Below are positions 25,922 to 36,111 of a stretch of DNA of 64,000 nt, one piece after another. The translations under genes were made by a program, and so were the position numbers. The DNA comes from Dyadobacter sp. CY356. GTDB taxonomy: Bacteria > Bacteroidota > Bacteroidia > Cytophagales > Spirosomataceae. The stretch lies in NCBI RefSeq assembly GCF_021440195.1, contig NZ_JAJTSZ010000001.1:1240001-1304000 (forward strand). Reading direction: 5' to 3'. The notes beneath the pieces were generated by a model. That model ran no database searches, was not told the DNA's origin, and worked only from the letters and a program-made list of their open reading frames with translations. Numbering within the stretch: the first letter of the stretch is position 1; every line of letters starts with the position of its first letter.

Positions 25922-27274
25922 TTAAGTATTCCAAATACTTACTTTATCATCGAAGTTTAATAAGTTTTTATATTGAATGTACCTTACCGGTACAAGAACC
26001 AAAGCCCATAGCGCACTTGCAATAACAATCCCAGCAACTCCAATACTAAAAAATTTGACTAACAAAATAACAAATGGAATGTAGAAAATACATGTAAAAA
26101 CGGAGGTTGTCATTTGTAATTTTACTTTACCTGTTCCATTAATAAAAGTGGTATACAAACTGGAATAAAGGAAAATAATAGTATAAATCGCGAATAGGAG
26201 AGTTAGCGAGAAAGATATTTCCACAGTGTCGCTAATCCATAATTTAAGTATATATGGTGATGCAACAGTCATTAAAATTACAAGGCCGGAAAATGCCAAA
26301 TTTGTCAGGCTAAGCCTTTCCATTGTTTTAGTAAGCCAGTCTTTTTCCTTTCTATTATAAGCCTCAGTTATCAAATTCCAAAATGGTACAAGTATCATAC
26401 TTTGTAGAATTAAGACAACACTAAAGTAACGTTGAACTATGTTAAACTCAGTTACCGCCCTATTACCAAAATAGTGAGAAATGATAAAGTTTGTGGTGGT
26501 TAAAACGAGTGTTGCTGCAATCTGAATTATAAAAAATTTCCCACTTAGAGACATCAGAGGTTTGGCGTATTTTAAATCTATTGATCCACCAGAAGGCCTA
26601 TAATCTTTAAATTTAGTGCTAAATAATAAGAGTGTTAAAATAAGATTTACCAAGATTGGCGTTAAACAAAACACTAAGGCTAGGTATAAAATGTTGCCTG
26701 ACGAATCAAAATGGCTAAGTACCAATACAGCAACCAAATTTACCACGGCAGCACAAAAATTTATTAATGGATCAATGTATGGTTGATGAAAAGAGTAAGC
26801 AATTGCAGAAATCGGTTTTAGCAAAAAAGTTATAAAAAAAGAGAATATTACTATAAACAAAAGTTGAAATAATGATGACTGTGGTAATTTTTCAGGTATG
26901 TCTAGGATCCCAGCCCAATTGGTATAGTAGGAAATTGTTCCAAAGAAAATAATTCCGCAGACTGCAATAAGTGATAAGATTCCATATGTTGTACTTATGT
27001 ACACTTTACCCAACTCCGTATCGCCCGATATTTTTGTTTCTGACAATTTATTTCTCAGGCCATTTGAAAGACCAAAATCCATAATATTTAACCATGTAAT
27101 CATAGAGCTAATTGTGAGCCAAAGTCCATAATACTCAGAAGATACATAACGTATTGAAATTGGTACAAGCAGCAACTGTATAAAGATGTTACCTCCCCGT
27201 AAAATAGCTAGAAGAAGTATATTTTTCGACGTAGCATTATTTAAAGAAATTTTCTCTGAAATGCGCCTTAACAT
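25922..27274 (-). CDS. wzx: Wzx-type polysaccharide flippase
   Basis: 450 residues with about 12 membrane segments. Start MLRRISEKISLNNATSKNIL, then LLAILRGGNIFIQLLLVPIS, YYGLWLTISSMITWLNIMDF and GLSNGLRNKLSE match the MATE/polysaccharide-transporter entry region (G-L-x-x-G-L-R-N-x-L). It moves the undecaprenyl-linked repeat unit across the inner membrane before Wzy acts. Place in the cluster, between acyltransferase and pyruvyl transferase genes, agrees. Confidence 0.9.
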   Translation of the reverse strand: MLRRISEKISLNNATSKNILLLAILRGGNIFIQLLLVPISIRYVSSEYYGLWLTISSMITWLNIMDFGLSNGLRNKLSETKISGDTELGKVYISTTYGILSLIAVCGIIFFGTISYYTNWAGILDIPEKLPQSSLFQLLFIVIFSFFITFLLKPISAIAYSFHQPYIDPLINFCAAVVNLVAVLVLSHFDSSGNILYLALVFCLTPILVNLILTLLLFSTKFKDYRPSGGSIDLKYAKPLMSLSGKFFIIQIAATLVLTTTNFIISHYFGNRAVTEFNIVQRYFSVVLILQSMILVPFWNLITEAYNRKEKDWLTKTMERLSLTNLAFSGLVILMTVASPYILKLWISDTVEISFSLTLLFAIYTIIFLYSSLYTTFINGTGKVKLQMTTSVFTCIFYIPFVILLVKFFSIGVAGIVIASALWALVLVPVRYIQYKNLLNFDDKVSIWNT

Positions 27275-27364
27275 AATATAATTAAATTAATACTTAGAAC
27301 TAGATGATTATACCTATCATAGTGCCTCATATTGTGGATGTACTTGATTGTTAACATGATAATA

Positions 27365-28528
27365 TCAAATTATTGCAGGTGATGGTTTCTTAGCAGCGAA
27401 AGACATTGACTTCCTTTCTACTGTATAATAAAAAAGATATGAAATACTGAGTGCAATTGATGTCGCTATGGTAGTCATAAAAAGGAATCTTGTAGCAATG
27501 CCCATTGGAACCTTAAGGAAAATTAAGTTAATTAATCCTAAAATAGGGCTATGAATAAGGTATATACTATATGAGAATGTCCCAAATGCAATAGCAAACT
27601 TAGAACATAATACTTGGGAGACTATTGATTTAGGCTTATTCTCAATTTCGTTTATTGTATATTTCATTATAATAATCGAGATCAAATAGCCACAAATTGT
27701 TTCAACTAAGATTAGAGGTAAGATGTAAAGGAATTTTGTTACTACAACAATTATTGGCAACAAGACCATAGAAATTGTTCCAAGGACATGCCAGTTGAAA
27801 AATTTGCGAATTTGCGAAACTTTATCATTATTGGAAAATACTACTACTGCGGCCATCATACCAGATGCAAAAAGCCCCACATACCATGGATGTGCCCAAT
27901 AGAAATTATTACTTTTTGGTAGAATAATGTATGGAATAAAACCGATAACTGTGGCAAAGAGACTACTTGTTATTATTCCAAAACGATTCCATAATATTAT
28001 TAGTAACGGAAAAATAAAATAGATTTGCCATTCGGTAGCAACGCTCCACATAGGACCATCAATTTTTAAAAACCAATCTTCTGACAAGTTGTGTACAAGA
28101 AGTATGTGTGAGACGACAGATCCCTGATCAATCGGTATTTTACTATCCCAAGCTGTATCTTGTTTCAACTGAAGTATTGGTAAAATGGCTATAAGTAGCA
28201 GAAACAATGATAGCGCACAATAATAAGGCGGTAGAATTCTAAATGCACGCCTTTTTATGTAAGCAAAAAATCCACCACGAAGTTTTTTATCATTGGATTT
28301 TACAACTGGTATAGTAAGGCAAAAACCTGATAAGACAATGAATACAGAAATTGAATAATGGCCGAAACTCAGAAAATAACTTATCGGTCTTAGAAACAGT
28401 GGCAAATCCGATGTTTCTAAACCGTATCCAGTAAAAAGCTGTGCATGGTACAAAGCAATGTAAATCGCGCAAATTCCACGGATTCCGTCAAGGAATAAGA
28501 ATTTAGATTTTTTTTCAATAACCATCAT
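27365..28528 (-). CDS. Membrane acyltransferase (OafA/YrhL, acyltransferase-3 family)
   Basis: 387 residues with roughly ten membrane segments. LDGIRGICAIYIALYHAQLF (about 14-33) carries the family's R-G and catalytic-type His; SVFIVLSGFCLTIPV and SVATEWQIYFIFPLLIILWN follow as expected. Members O-acetylate (or acylate) sugars. In this cluster it most likely decorates the exopolysaccharide. Two consecutive ATGs at the start; the upstream 40 bp to gmd contain a variant (ACTCAAACG) of the recurring ACTCAACG motif. Confidence 0.9.
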   Translation of the reverse strand: MMVIEKKSKFLFLDGIRGICAIYIALYHAQLFTGYGLETSDLPLFLRPISYFLSFGHYSISVFIVLSGFCLTIPVVKSNDKKLRGGFFAYIKRRAFRILPPYYCALSLFLLLIAILPILQLKQDTAWDSKIPIDQGSVVSHILLVHNLSEDWFLKIDGPMWSVATEWQIYFIFPLLIILWNRFGIITSSLFATVIGFIPYIILPKSNNFYWAHPWYVGLFASGMMAAVVVFSNNDKVSQIRKFFNWHVLGTISMVLLPIIVVVTKFLYILPLILVETICGYLISIIIMKYTINEIENKPKSIVSQVLCSKFAIAFGTFSYSIYLIHSPILGLINLIFLKVPMGIATRFLFMTTIATSIALSISYLFYYTVERKSMSFAAKKPSPAII

Positions 28529-28569
28529 TAAAATATTTTTTCGTTTGAGTAATTCTAATCACATGTTTT

Positions 28570-29712
28570 CTACTCAAAATAATTTAAAACCCCAAACCCT
28601 TCTTTCAACAACAATTGATCCTTCTGAAACAGACGTAAATCAGAAGTAGCCATATCTTCAATAAGCATATCCAGGGTATGTTTTGGTTTCCAACCCAATT
28701 TTTCGTCACATTTACCAGGATTTCCAATCAATAGTTCAACTTCAGTTGGACGATAATATCTTGGATCAATTTTCATCACTGTGGTTCCCAGTTTTAAATG
28801 CTCACCTTCTATAATACCAAGTTCTACAAGACGGGCAGAGTCCACAGCCGAAATGGTTGCCACTTCATTTTCTTCTGAACCTGTGAAAGTTAATTCAATA
28901 CCCAGGAAAGCAAATGTTTTGCGGATAAATTCACGAACGCGGGTAGTGACACCCGTAGCAATTACAAAATCTTCTGAAACTTCCTGCTGCAAAATCAGAT
29001 ACATTGCCTCCACGTAATCTTTTGCATGACCCCAGTCGCGCTGCGAATCAATGTTACCCATGTATAGACAATCCTGTAAACCCAGAATGATTTTGGCAGC
29101 AGCGCGTGTGATTTTACGGGTTACAAAAGTCTCACCTCGAAGTGGTGATTCATGGTTGAAAAGAATACCGTTTGAAGCAAACATACCATAAGCTTCACGA
29201 TAATTCACCGTGATCCAGTATGCATACATTTTGGCAACGGCATAAGGAGAACGTGGGTAAAATGGCGTTGTTTCTGATTGAGGAACCTGCTGTACCAAAC
29301 CGTACAATTCGGATGTAGAGGCCTGATAAATTTTGGTCTTTTTAGTCAATCCAAGTAAACGAACCGCTTCCAATATACGAAGTGTTCCAATTCCGTCCGC
29401 ATTCGCTGTATATTCCGGCATTTCAAAACTTACCTGCACATGGCTCATGGCAGCCAGATTGTATATTTCGTCCGGTTGCACTTCCTGGATGATACGGGTA
29501 AGGTTCATCGAATCGGTAAGGTCACCATAGTGCAAAATGAATTTCGCATTATCTACGTGAGGATCCTGATACAAATGATCGATACGATCGGTATTGAATA
29601 AAGAGCTTCTGCGTTTCAGACCGTGTACGGTGTATCCTTTGCTTAAAAGAAGTTCGCTAAGATAGGCGCCATCTTGTCCTGTTACGCCGGTGATCAATGC
29701 TACTTTTGACAT
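28570..29712 (-). CDS. gmd: GDP-mannose 4,6-dehydratase
   Basis: 380 residues. [19 protein letters not shown] (9-27), [48 protein letters not shown] and [15 protein letters not shown] give the complete Gmd signature with the catalytic Tyr/Lys. Converts GDP-mannose to GDP-4-keto-6-deoxymannose, followed by Fcl. Adjacent upstream in transcription are fcl and manC, making a GDP-fucose set. Confidence 0.95.
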   Translation of the reverse strand: MSKVALITGVTGQDGAYLSELLLSKGYTVHGLKRRSSLFNTDRIDHLYQDPHVDNAKFILHYGDLTDSMNLTRIIQEVQPDEIYNLAAMSHVQVSFEMPEYTANADGIGTLRILEAVRLLGLTKKTKIYQASTSELYGLVQQVPQSETTPFYPRSPYAVAKMYAYWITVNYREAYGMFASNGILFNHESPLRGETFVTRKITRAAAKIILGLQDCLYMGNIDSQRDWGHAKDYVEAMYLILQQEVSEDFVIATGVTTRVREFIRKTFAFLGIELTFTGSEENEVATISAVDSARLVELGIIEGEHLKLGTTVMKIDPRYYRPTEVELLIGNPGKCDEKLGWKPKHTLDMLIEDMATSDLRLFQKDQLLLKEGFGVLNYFE

Positions 29713-29726
29713 ATTATTTAGATTTT

Positions 29727-29764
29727 GCTGTCGGCTTTCGGCGATCGGCTGTCGGCTTTTGGCG
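29727..29764. repeat. CGGCTTTCGGC-type intergenic repeat
   Basis: TGTCGGCTTTCGGCGATCGG then CTGTCGGCTTTTGGCGGG, between fcl and gmd. Tandem-like reuse of TCGGCTTT/TCGGCTGT. Related to copies at 16670 and 30732. Confidence 0.65.
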
Positions 29765-29783
29765 GGTTAAAATATATTTTAGA

Positions 29784-30725
29784 CTAGACTGTGTAAATTT
29801 CCTGGTTTTTTAGAAAGTCCTGGTAGGCGAGGGCTACACCTTCCGGAAGTTCTATGGTGTGTTTCCAGCCTAAATTATGAAGTTTGGATACATCCATGAG
29901 TTTTCTTGGGGTTCCGTCTGGTTTGGTGGTATCCCATTTGATTTCGCCTTCGAAACCTGTTGTTTTGGCAACAAGTTCTGTCAGTTCTTTGATAGCCAGA
30001 TCTACTCCGGTACCAATGTTGACTAGTTCGCGGCCATTGTAAGTTTCCATCAAAAAGAGACAGGCTTCGGCCAGATCATCTGCAAAAAGGAATTCTCTTT
30101 TGGGTGATCCCGTTCCCCAGGCTTCTACAAAAGGTTTGTTTTCTTCTTTTGCCTCATGAAACTTGCGGATTAACGCAGGTAATACATGAGAGTTATTCAG
30201 ATCATAATTATCTCCGTATCCATACAAATTGGTCGGCATCACACTGATGAAATTGCTGCCATACTGGTCGTGATAGGCTTCACAAAGTTTGATACCTGCA
30301 ATTTTTGCAATGGCATAAGGTTCATTGGTTTCTTCCAACAGGCCTGTAAGCAAATAATCCTCACGCAAAGGCTGCGGAGCCAGTTTTGGGTAAATACAGG
30401 AAGAGCCCAGAAACATCAGTTTCGTCACGCCATTAAGATGTGCCTGATGAATGATGTTGGATTCGATCATCAGGTTTTCATAAATGAAATCTGCACGATA
30501 AGTATTGTTGGCTACAATACCGCCCACCTTCGCGGCTGCAAGAAAAACATATTCCGGTTTTTCTTGCACAAAAAAGTCGGCAACAGCCTGCTGATTCCGA
30601 AGATCCAGCTCGGAAGAAGTCCGTGTAACAATATTTTCAAATCCTTTTTTCGCCAATCCTCTGGCAATAGCCGACCCCACCATCCCGCGGTGCCCGGCAA
30701 TATATATTTTTGAGTCTTTTTGCAT
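29784..30725 (-). CDS. fcl: GDP-L-fucose synthase
   Basis: 313 residues. [16 protein letters not shown] (9-24), [40 protein letters not shown] and [20 protein letters not shown] (catalytic Tyr/Lys) are diagnostic. Epimerises and reduces the Gmd product to GDP-L-fucose. With ManC and Gmd it completes the fucose donor pathway for the exopolysaccharide. Confidence 0.95.
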   Translation of the reverse strand: MQKDSKIYIAGHRGMVGSAIARGLAKKGFENIVTRTSSELDLRNQQAVADFFVQEKPEYVFLAAAKVGGIVANNTYRADFIYENLMIESNIIHQAHLNGVTKLMFLGSSCIYPKLAPQPLREDYLLTGLLEETNEPYAIAKIAGIKLCEAYHDQYGSNFISVMPTNLYGYGDNYDLNNSHVLPALIRKFHEAKEENKPFVEAWGTGSPKREFLFADDLAEACLFLMETYNGRELVNIGTGVDLAIKELTELVAKTTGFEGEIKWDTTKPDGTPRKLMDVSKLHNLGWKHTIELPEGVALAYQDFLKNQEIYTV

Positions 30726-30731
30726 TTAAAC

Positions 30732-30764
30732 TTCGGCTTTCGGCAATCGGCTTTCGGCTTTTTG
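30732..30764. repeat. CGGCTTTCGGC-type intergenic repeat
   Basis: TTCGGCTTTCGGCAATCGGC then TTTCGGCTTTTTG, between manC and fcl. The closest relative is the copy at 29727. Confidence 0.65.
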
Positions 30765-30820
30765 CACGTAGTAAAATTTATAGATAATAAGGTGAATGAT
30801 TTGGGATATGACTGACGATG

Positions 30821-31822
30821 TCATTTTACCAATTCAGGCAGCTCTCTTTCCAATCGCTCATAGATTTTTTTAACGTCCTGCGAATTACTCTTATCCAAGA
30901 CAAGGATGGCATCCGGCGTTTCCACAAGCATCAGATTACTGACACCTAAAAATTCCACATGTTTTGTCGAGCCCACGACGCAGTTATTTTGTTTGAAATG
31001 GTGGACTTCACCCTGATTTTCCCAGTGTTCCCAGATGGATTCAAATGAACCCAGATCTGACCAGCCAAAGGTGGCTTCAACGACTTTTATTTTTTCAGAG
31101 CGTTCCATAACGGCGTAGTCAATACTGACCGATGGAATCAATATCGTTTCTGTTTCCGGTAGAAATGCGTTGGAACGGGCTTCCCAGGTTTTTAATGAAG
31201 TTTCATAAATCTCTGGTTCAAAGTTTTTTAGCTCATCCAGATAGATACCGGCCTGGAAGCAAAACATACCACTGTTCCAAAGGAAATTACCTTGTTCAAG
31301 AAATAATTCCGCGGTACTTTGATCCGGTTTTTCACGGAATGCAATTACTTCATTTCCCTGGTGTTCGATATAACCATAACCTGTTTCTGGTTTGGATGGT
31401 TTGATGCCAAAAGTAACCAGGTAACCCTGTTTTGCAAGTCGGATAGATTCGGCTATGGCATCAGCATATGCCTCTTCATTGGTAATGATGTGATCCGACG
31501 GTGTTACAAGAATGACATCATCACTTTTCAGATCAAAGGCTGCGAAAGCAATGGCCGCTGCAGTATTACGTGGCGCAGCTTCTATCACTTCTGTGTATTG
31601 ATGCACACCCGCGCGGATTAGGTCTGCCTGTGAAAGAAGATAATTGTCTTTGTTTCCGACAACCAGCACATGGTCAGCTAAATGTGCATTTCTTTCTGCG
31701 GTCAGCTGAAACAGTGACTTATCCCCAAACATGGGAATATACTGTTTAGGCATTGATTTTCTGGAAACCGGCCATAACCGGCTGCCGACGCCACCAGATA
31801 GAATTACATGTACAACTGCCAT
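30821..31822 (-). CDS. manC: Mannose-1-phosphate guanylyltransferase
   Basis: 333 residues. LSGGVGSRLWPVSRKSMPKQ (8-27) for nucleotide binding and catalysis, EAAPRNTAAAIAFAAFDL, LVTPSDHIITNEEAY, FREKPDQSTAELFLEQGNFL and the WSDLGSFESIWEH element. The isomerase domain found in longer bifunctional enzymes is absent, so it makes only GDP-mannose. A TACTCAACG motif lies 18 bp upstream of the start. Confidence 0.93.
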   Translation of the reverse strand: MAVVHVILSGGVGSRLWPVSRKSMPKQYIPMFGDKSLFQLTAERNAHLADHVLVVGNKDNYLLSQADLIRAGVHQYTEVIEAAPRNTAAAIAFAAFDLKSDDVILVTPSDHIITNEEAYADAIAESIRLAKQGYLVTFGIKPSKPETGYGYIEHQGNEVIAFREKPDQSTAELFLEQGNFLWNSGMFCFQAGIYLDELKNFEPEIYETSLKTWEARSNAFLPETETILIPSVSIDYAVMERSEKIKVVEATFGWSDLGSFESIWEHWENQGEVHHFKQNNCVVGSTKHVEFLGVSNLMLVETPDAILVLDKSNSQDVKKIYERLERELPELVK

Positions 31823-31905
31823 AGGTTATTATTTAAATCCGTTGAGTATATGTCTTGTTCTATTTCATGCAAAGAAGTAAAGGCAAGGGTAAAGCACGCA
31901 AAGTT

Positions 31906-33243
31906 CTAAATGGCACCATTAACCTTTAAAAATTGACCATTAACAATTAATCTTCCGATGCTGTGGTATATGAATCCTTGTTCCTGCATGGTATTAGGTT
32001 CGTATAAATTACGACCGTCAAAAATTACTTTCTCTTTCATGAGTTTAGCCATTTTATCAAAATCCGGTGTGCGGAATTGTGGCCATTCAGTAAAGATCAT
32101 CAGGGCATCAGCATCATCAAGGGCTGCATAGGCTGTGTGGCAATAGGTCAGATCAGGTAGCAGGCGTTTTACATTGTCCATCGCTTCCGGATCGTAAACG
32201 GTCACATTGGCACCTGCGGCCAATAAGGTTTTAATATTTTCCAGAGCCGGAGCTTCACGTATATCATCGGTATAAGGTTTGAATGCCAGTCCCCATACTG
32301 CAATGGTTTTTCCTGTTAAATCGCCATCGAAATGTTCGGTAACCAACGGAATAAGGCGTTTTTTCTGATCATCATTGACGGCCATAACGGATTTCAGTGT
32401 ACGAAAGCCATAGCCATAATCATCAGAAGTTTTAGCCAGTGCCCGTACATCTTTTGGGAAACAGCTTCCACCATAACCGATACCGGCGAAAAGAAAACGT
32501 TTACCAATTCTGCTGTCTGTTCCGATACCTCTGCGAATATCATCCACATTGGCACCTACCTTCTCACACAGATTGGCTATCTCATTCATGAAGGTGATCT
32601 TCAGGGCAAGGAAAGAGTTGGCTGCATATTTGGTCATTTCAGCAGAACGCTCATCCATAAAAATGACCGGATTACCCTGACGTACCAGTGGCGCATAAAG
32701 TTTTTCCATGACCTTTTTTGCTCTTTCGGAAGTAGTTCCCACAACAACACGGTCCGGCTTCATGAAATCTTCAACCGCAACACCTTCCCGAAGAAATTCG
32801 GGATTGGATACAACGTCAAAATCTACTTTTGCATTCAACCCTATTGCGGCACTTACTTTTTCAGCAGTTCCAACCGGGACAGTACTTTTATCGATGATGA
32901 CAGCGTAACTTTCAAGAATTGGCCCAAGGTCATTCGCAACACCTAAAATATATTTTAAGTCAGCCGACCCATCTTCACCCGGAGGCGTAGGGAGAGCCAG
33001 AAATATTACTTCTGCATCCCTGATACCTTCTTTCAAATCTGTTGTGAATGCCAGGCGACCTTCAGCGATATTTCTGTCAAACAGTACATCAAGACCAGGT
33101 TCGTAAATAGGAATCTCACCTTTTTGCAAACGTGCCACTTTGTTTACATCGATATCAACACAGGTAACCTGATTACCGGTTTCTGCAAAACAAGTACCTG
33201 TGACAAGGCCAACATAGCCTGTACCAACAACTGCGATTTTCAT
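31906..33243 (-). CDS. ugd: UDP-glucose 6-dehydrogenase
   Basis: 445 residues. NAD-binding VGTGYVGLVTGTCFAETGNQ (6-25), STVPVGTAEKV, NPEFLREGVAVEDFMKPDRV, and the catalytic Cys in FAGIGYGGSCFPKDVRAL, then WGLAFKPYTDDIREAPAL. Oxidises UDP-glucose to UDP-glucuronate, supplying an acidic sugar. The final ~15 residues include IVNGQFLKVNGAI, not part of the core. Preceded by a long leader with a perfect 18-bp inverted repeat. Confidence 0.94.
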   Translation of the reverse strand: MKIAVVGTGYVGLVTGTCFAETGNQVTCVDIDVNKVARLQKGEIPIYEPGLDVLFDRNIAEGRLAFTTDLKEGIRDAEVIFLALPTPPGEDGSADLKYILGVANDLGPILESYAVIIDKSTVPVGTAEKVSAAIGLNAKVDFDVVSNPEFLREGVAVEDFMKPDRVVVGTTSERAKKVMEKLYAPLVRQGNPVIFMDERSAEMTKYAANSFLALKITFMNEIANLCEKVGANVDDIRRGIGTDSRIGKRFLFAGIGYGGSCFPKDVRALAKTSDDYGYGFRTLKSVMAVNDDQKKRLIPLVTEHFDGDLTGKTIAVWGLAFKPYTDDIREAPALENIKTLLAAGANVTVYDPEAMDNVKRLLPDLTYCHTAYAALDDADALMIFTEWPQFRTPDFDKMAKLMKEKVIFDGRNLYEPNTMQEQGFIYHSIGRLIVNGQFLKVNGAI

Positions 33244-33279
33244 ATCATTATCAGCTATTAAAATGAATAGAAAGGGAAG

Positions 33280-33321
33280 ATTTTGATCTGTTATTTAAAT
33301 CACTAAATAACAGATCAAAAT
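33280..33321. promoter_or_regulatory. Perfect 18-bp inverted repeat upstream of ugd
   Basis: Arms 33280-33297 (ATTTTGATCTGTTATTTA) and 33304-33321, 6-base spacer. It sits in the presumed ugd leader. No long T-run follows, so it may be an operator or attenuator rather than a simple terminator. Confidence 0.6.
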
Positions 33322-33639
33322 GCCAACATTTACGTTGACTTAAAGAGGATTTTAAATTTTTCATATAACGTTGAGTAAAACCTGTTAAAGCATTCTGATA
33401 ATCGGATTTAATCTTTAAATCAAGATCCGACTACTGAATTTAGTGCAAATTATTTTGAGTAACAAGCACCTTAATAAATTCAGGATTAAGTACAAAAAAA
33501 CCTTGTTTCAATATATTTAGACTAATTTTTAGGTTGTTTCGTTCTTTTAAGCGCATTGGTTCAAATTTTATGTATATAAGTATTGTACCAATTCATAGGG
33601 CTGCTGATTTGCAAATGTTTATCCAAAGCATATTTATTG

Positions 33640-33681
33640 ATGGAGAGTATTTCTGATACACATTGCTGAAATACTCTCCAT
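33640..33681. terminator. Terminator-like hairpin after wzc
   Basis: Arms ATGGAGAGTATTTC (33640-33653) and GAAATACTCTCCAT (33668-33681), 14 bp with a 14-base loop, starting 7 bases after the wzc stop. Confidence 0.65.
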
Positions 33682-33688
33682 TTTTTGT

Positions 33689-36049
33689 CTATGCTTTACC
33701 AACCAGTTTCTTTAAACGATATCCAATTCCCTGAACTTTATTTTCTTTATCGTCTCCGTAATAACCATATCCATATCCACCATAACCGTAACCATACCCA
33801 TAACCCGCGCCATAATTAACCCCGTTAAATATCACGGAAAGATTAGAGAATCTTTTAGCCTTTTGTAGTTCACCAATTCTTCTTAAATGATCAACCAAAG
33901 TGTAATTGAACCGAACAAGATATAACGTGGCATCTACGTGTTCTCCGATAAGAGAGGAATCCGTAACCAAACCATAGGGCGGGGAATCAATCAGAATATA
34001 ATCATATTCGTTACGAAGCTCCTTGATCAATAATGGTAAGCGGCCATTACTTAAAAGTTCTGATGGGTTGGGAGGGATAGGTCCACTCGTTAAAACATCA
34101 AATTTTGGATGCACGATGGTGGTCTGTATAAAATCAGAAGGTTTACCCTGACCGATCAGACAGTTGGAAGCACCGTATTGATTCGGAACCTGAAGTCTTT
34201 CGTGTAAGGTTGGTTTACGTAAATCAAGACCAATCAACAAAACACGCTTATCTGAATAAGCCAAACTGGCTGCTAGGTTTATACTTACAAAACTTTTTCC
34301 TTCACCACCTATGGAAGAAGTGAACATGAGTACCCGGCAACTTCCATCCCCTAAATACTGCAGGTTTGTTCGAAGTGCCCGAAATTGCTCAGCCACTGCG
34401 CTTCGGCTGGTCATCTTAATAATAGCATCTTCGCCTGGTTCACCTTTGGCCGTTTTCATTTGCCCAATTTCACCCAAAACAGAAGCATGGGTCGATTTCT
34501 CAATATCTTCACGGCTTTGAACTGTATTGTTTAAAAGGAAAATCAGATTAATGAGCAATAATGGAATGGCAATACCCGCAGCACCTGCACCAGCCCATAT
34601 CAGTGACCTTTTAGGCTTGATAGGCATGTAAGTTGAAATAGGAGCATCAATTAACCGGCTATCTGTTACGGTCGATGCATACATCAAAGCAGTTTCTTCT
34701 CTTTTTTGAAGCAAGTATAGATATAACCCTTCCTTAATACTTTGTTGTCTTTTGATCCCAACAAATTCTCTTTCTTTTTGCGGAATGCTTCTCAGGCCTG
34801 CTGAAAAACGGGAGTTAATTCCTTGTAAATTTTGCTTGGTTACGTCCATCCCGCGGCGTAAGTTCTGCACGTTTTCCCGTATCGCCTGGCGTGTTCCATC
34901 AAGCTGGGTATTGATCGTTTGCAGCAGGGGGTTATTGGCAGTTGTGGTACGGGCGTAGCGCTCACGTTGTAATTCCAGTTCGTTGAACTTGGTCAGAAGC
35001 GATACCAGAACCGGGTCATTGATCATGTATGTTGCAGGGGCAACGGCTCCATCACCAGCATTTTTAATGTAGGAGTCTACACTTTCCAGAATACTGATCT
35101 GTGTATTGACTTCATTCAGTTTAGCATCATTTTCTTTGATATTTTCAAGGAAAAGCTGAGATTCCGCGCTGATGTCGGTGATGCCTTTGGTTGTTTTATA
35201 AGATTCAACATCTTTTTCAACATCGCCTAATTCTCCGGTGATAAGACCAAGACGGGTTTCTATGAACTTTAGTGTATTACTTGCTTCGCTATTTTTATCA
35301 CTTAACGATGACTGAACATAAACATCCAAAAGGTTATTTAAGACATCTTTTCCTCTCTGAACAGAGACATCTTCATAGGTCAGCTCAATAACGGTACTTT
35401 TAATATTTGGTTGCTGAACCGTAAGTCTGCTGAGCATACCCTCAGCCATACCTTTAACATCGCCAAAAGATACTTTTACATCCTTGGCTTCTGAAGTTTT
35501 ACCTTTTGTTATCACAAAGGCGCCCCAGGCATTGTTAAAACGCTGACCAAAAGTGTGAACCTTATCCTCGTCATTAAAGGTAAAATGATTATTATCTGTA
35601 ATATGGATAATCATTGGCTCTTCCAGTCCCTGCTCGGTAATGACCTCCGGTTTTACAATCACAGGAGATATACTATAAAGATCAATGGTTTTCAACCCGT
35701 TTTTAGTGGAATAGGCAACGTCAAGATTTAAATTCTTGACAACTTGTTCCATAAGCGTTTGTGATTTAAGTATTTCCAACTCATTTTCGACAAGCTTGTT
35801 TCCGCCAAATTGGTTACTTAATTCAGATAGAATATCTCCCTGTGATCCCCCAAGACCTTTTTTCTCATCTTTTATAAGAATACTTGTTTTTGCACTGTAA
35901 ACAGGCTGCGTAATCTGCAGATAAAAGAATGCAGCGGTTAAGGCCAATACAATAAAAATTGGGAATAAATACCAATAGCGCAAATAGCGACGGATGTAAT
36001 CCTGAAGGCTAAAATCCTGCTCGTCGTTTTCTAAAAAATCTTGTGACAT
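33689..36049 (-). CDS. wzc: Wzc-type polysaccharide co-polymerase and tyrosine autokinase
   Basis: 786 residues. N-terminal Wzz domain with a membrane segment (YWYLFPIFIVLALTAAFFYL), long periplasmic coiled coil (roughly 220-480), second membrane segment (SLIWAGAGAAGIAIPLLLIN), then the BY-kinase domain: Walker A SSIGGEGKSFVSINLAASLA (near 580), Walker A' LLIGLDLRKPTLHERL (the usual Asp-Ala-Asp is G-L-D here), Walker B YILIDSPPYGLV. The C-terminal tail is a Tyr/Gly cluster (YGYGYGYGGYGYGYYGDD), the autophosphorylation region. It controls chain length and links Wzy to Wza. The matching phosphatase is CpsB-like at 37166. Confidence 0.94.
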   Translation of the reverse strand: MSQDFLENDEQDFSLQDYIRRYLRYWYLFPIFIVLALTAAFFYLQITQPVYSAKTSILIKDEKKGLGGSQGDILSELSNQFGGNKLVENELEILKSQTLMEQVVKNLNLDVAYSTKNGLKTIDLYSISPVIVKPEVITEQGLEEPMIIHITDNNHFTFNDEDKVHTFGQRFNNAWGAFVITKGKTSEAKDVKVSFGDVKGMAEGMLSRLTVQQPNIKSTVIELTYEDVSVQRGKDVLNNLLDVYVQSSLSDKNSEASNTLKFIETRLGLITGELGDVEKDVESYKTTKGITDISAESQLFLENIKENDAKLNEVNTQISILESVDSYIKNAGDGAVAPATYMINDPVLVSLLTKFNELELQRERYARTTTANNPLLQTINTQLDGTRQAIRENVQNLRRGMDVTKQNLQGINSRFSAGLRSIPQKEREFVGIKRQQSIKEGLYLYLLQKREETALMYASTVTDSRLIDAPISTYMPIKPKRSLIWAGAGAAGIAIPLLLINLIFLLNNTVQSREDIEKSTHASVLGEIGQMKTAKGEPGEDAIIKMTSRSAVAEQFRALRTNLQYLGDGSCRVLMFTSSIGGEGKSFVSINLAASLAYSDKRVLLIGLDLRKPTLHERLQVPNQYGASNCLIGQGKPSDFIQTTIVHPKFDVLTSGPIPPNPSELLSNGRLPLLIKELRNEYDYILIDSPPYGLVTDSSLIGEHVDATLYLVRFNYTLVDHLRRIGELQKAKRFSNLSVIFNGVNYGAGYGYGYGYGGYGYGYYGDDKENKVQGIGYRLKKLVGKA

Positions 36050-36111
36050 TCTATTTTGATTCAGTCGTTTAATATTTTGAGCCCATTGTAATTACCAGCA
36101 TGTCAGTAACG

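Larger units (their letters stand above)
33244..33688. promoter_or_regulatory. Leader/intergenic region between wzc and ugd
   Basis: 445 bp without a gene. It holds a terminator-like hairpin just after wzc, a copy of the TACTCAACG element (33369-33377) about 126 bp before ugd, and a perfect 18-bp inverted repeat 37 bp before ugd. Probable promoter region of the ugd-to-rml part of the locus. Confidence 0.55.
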
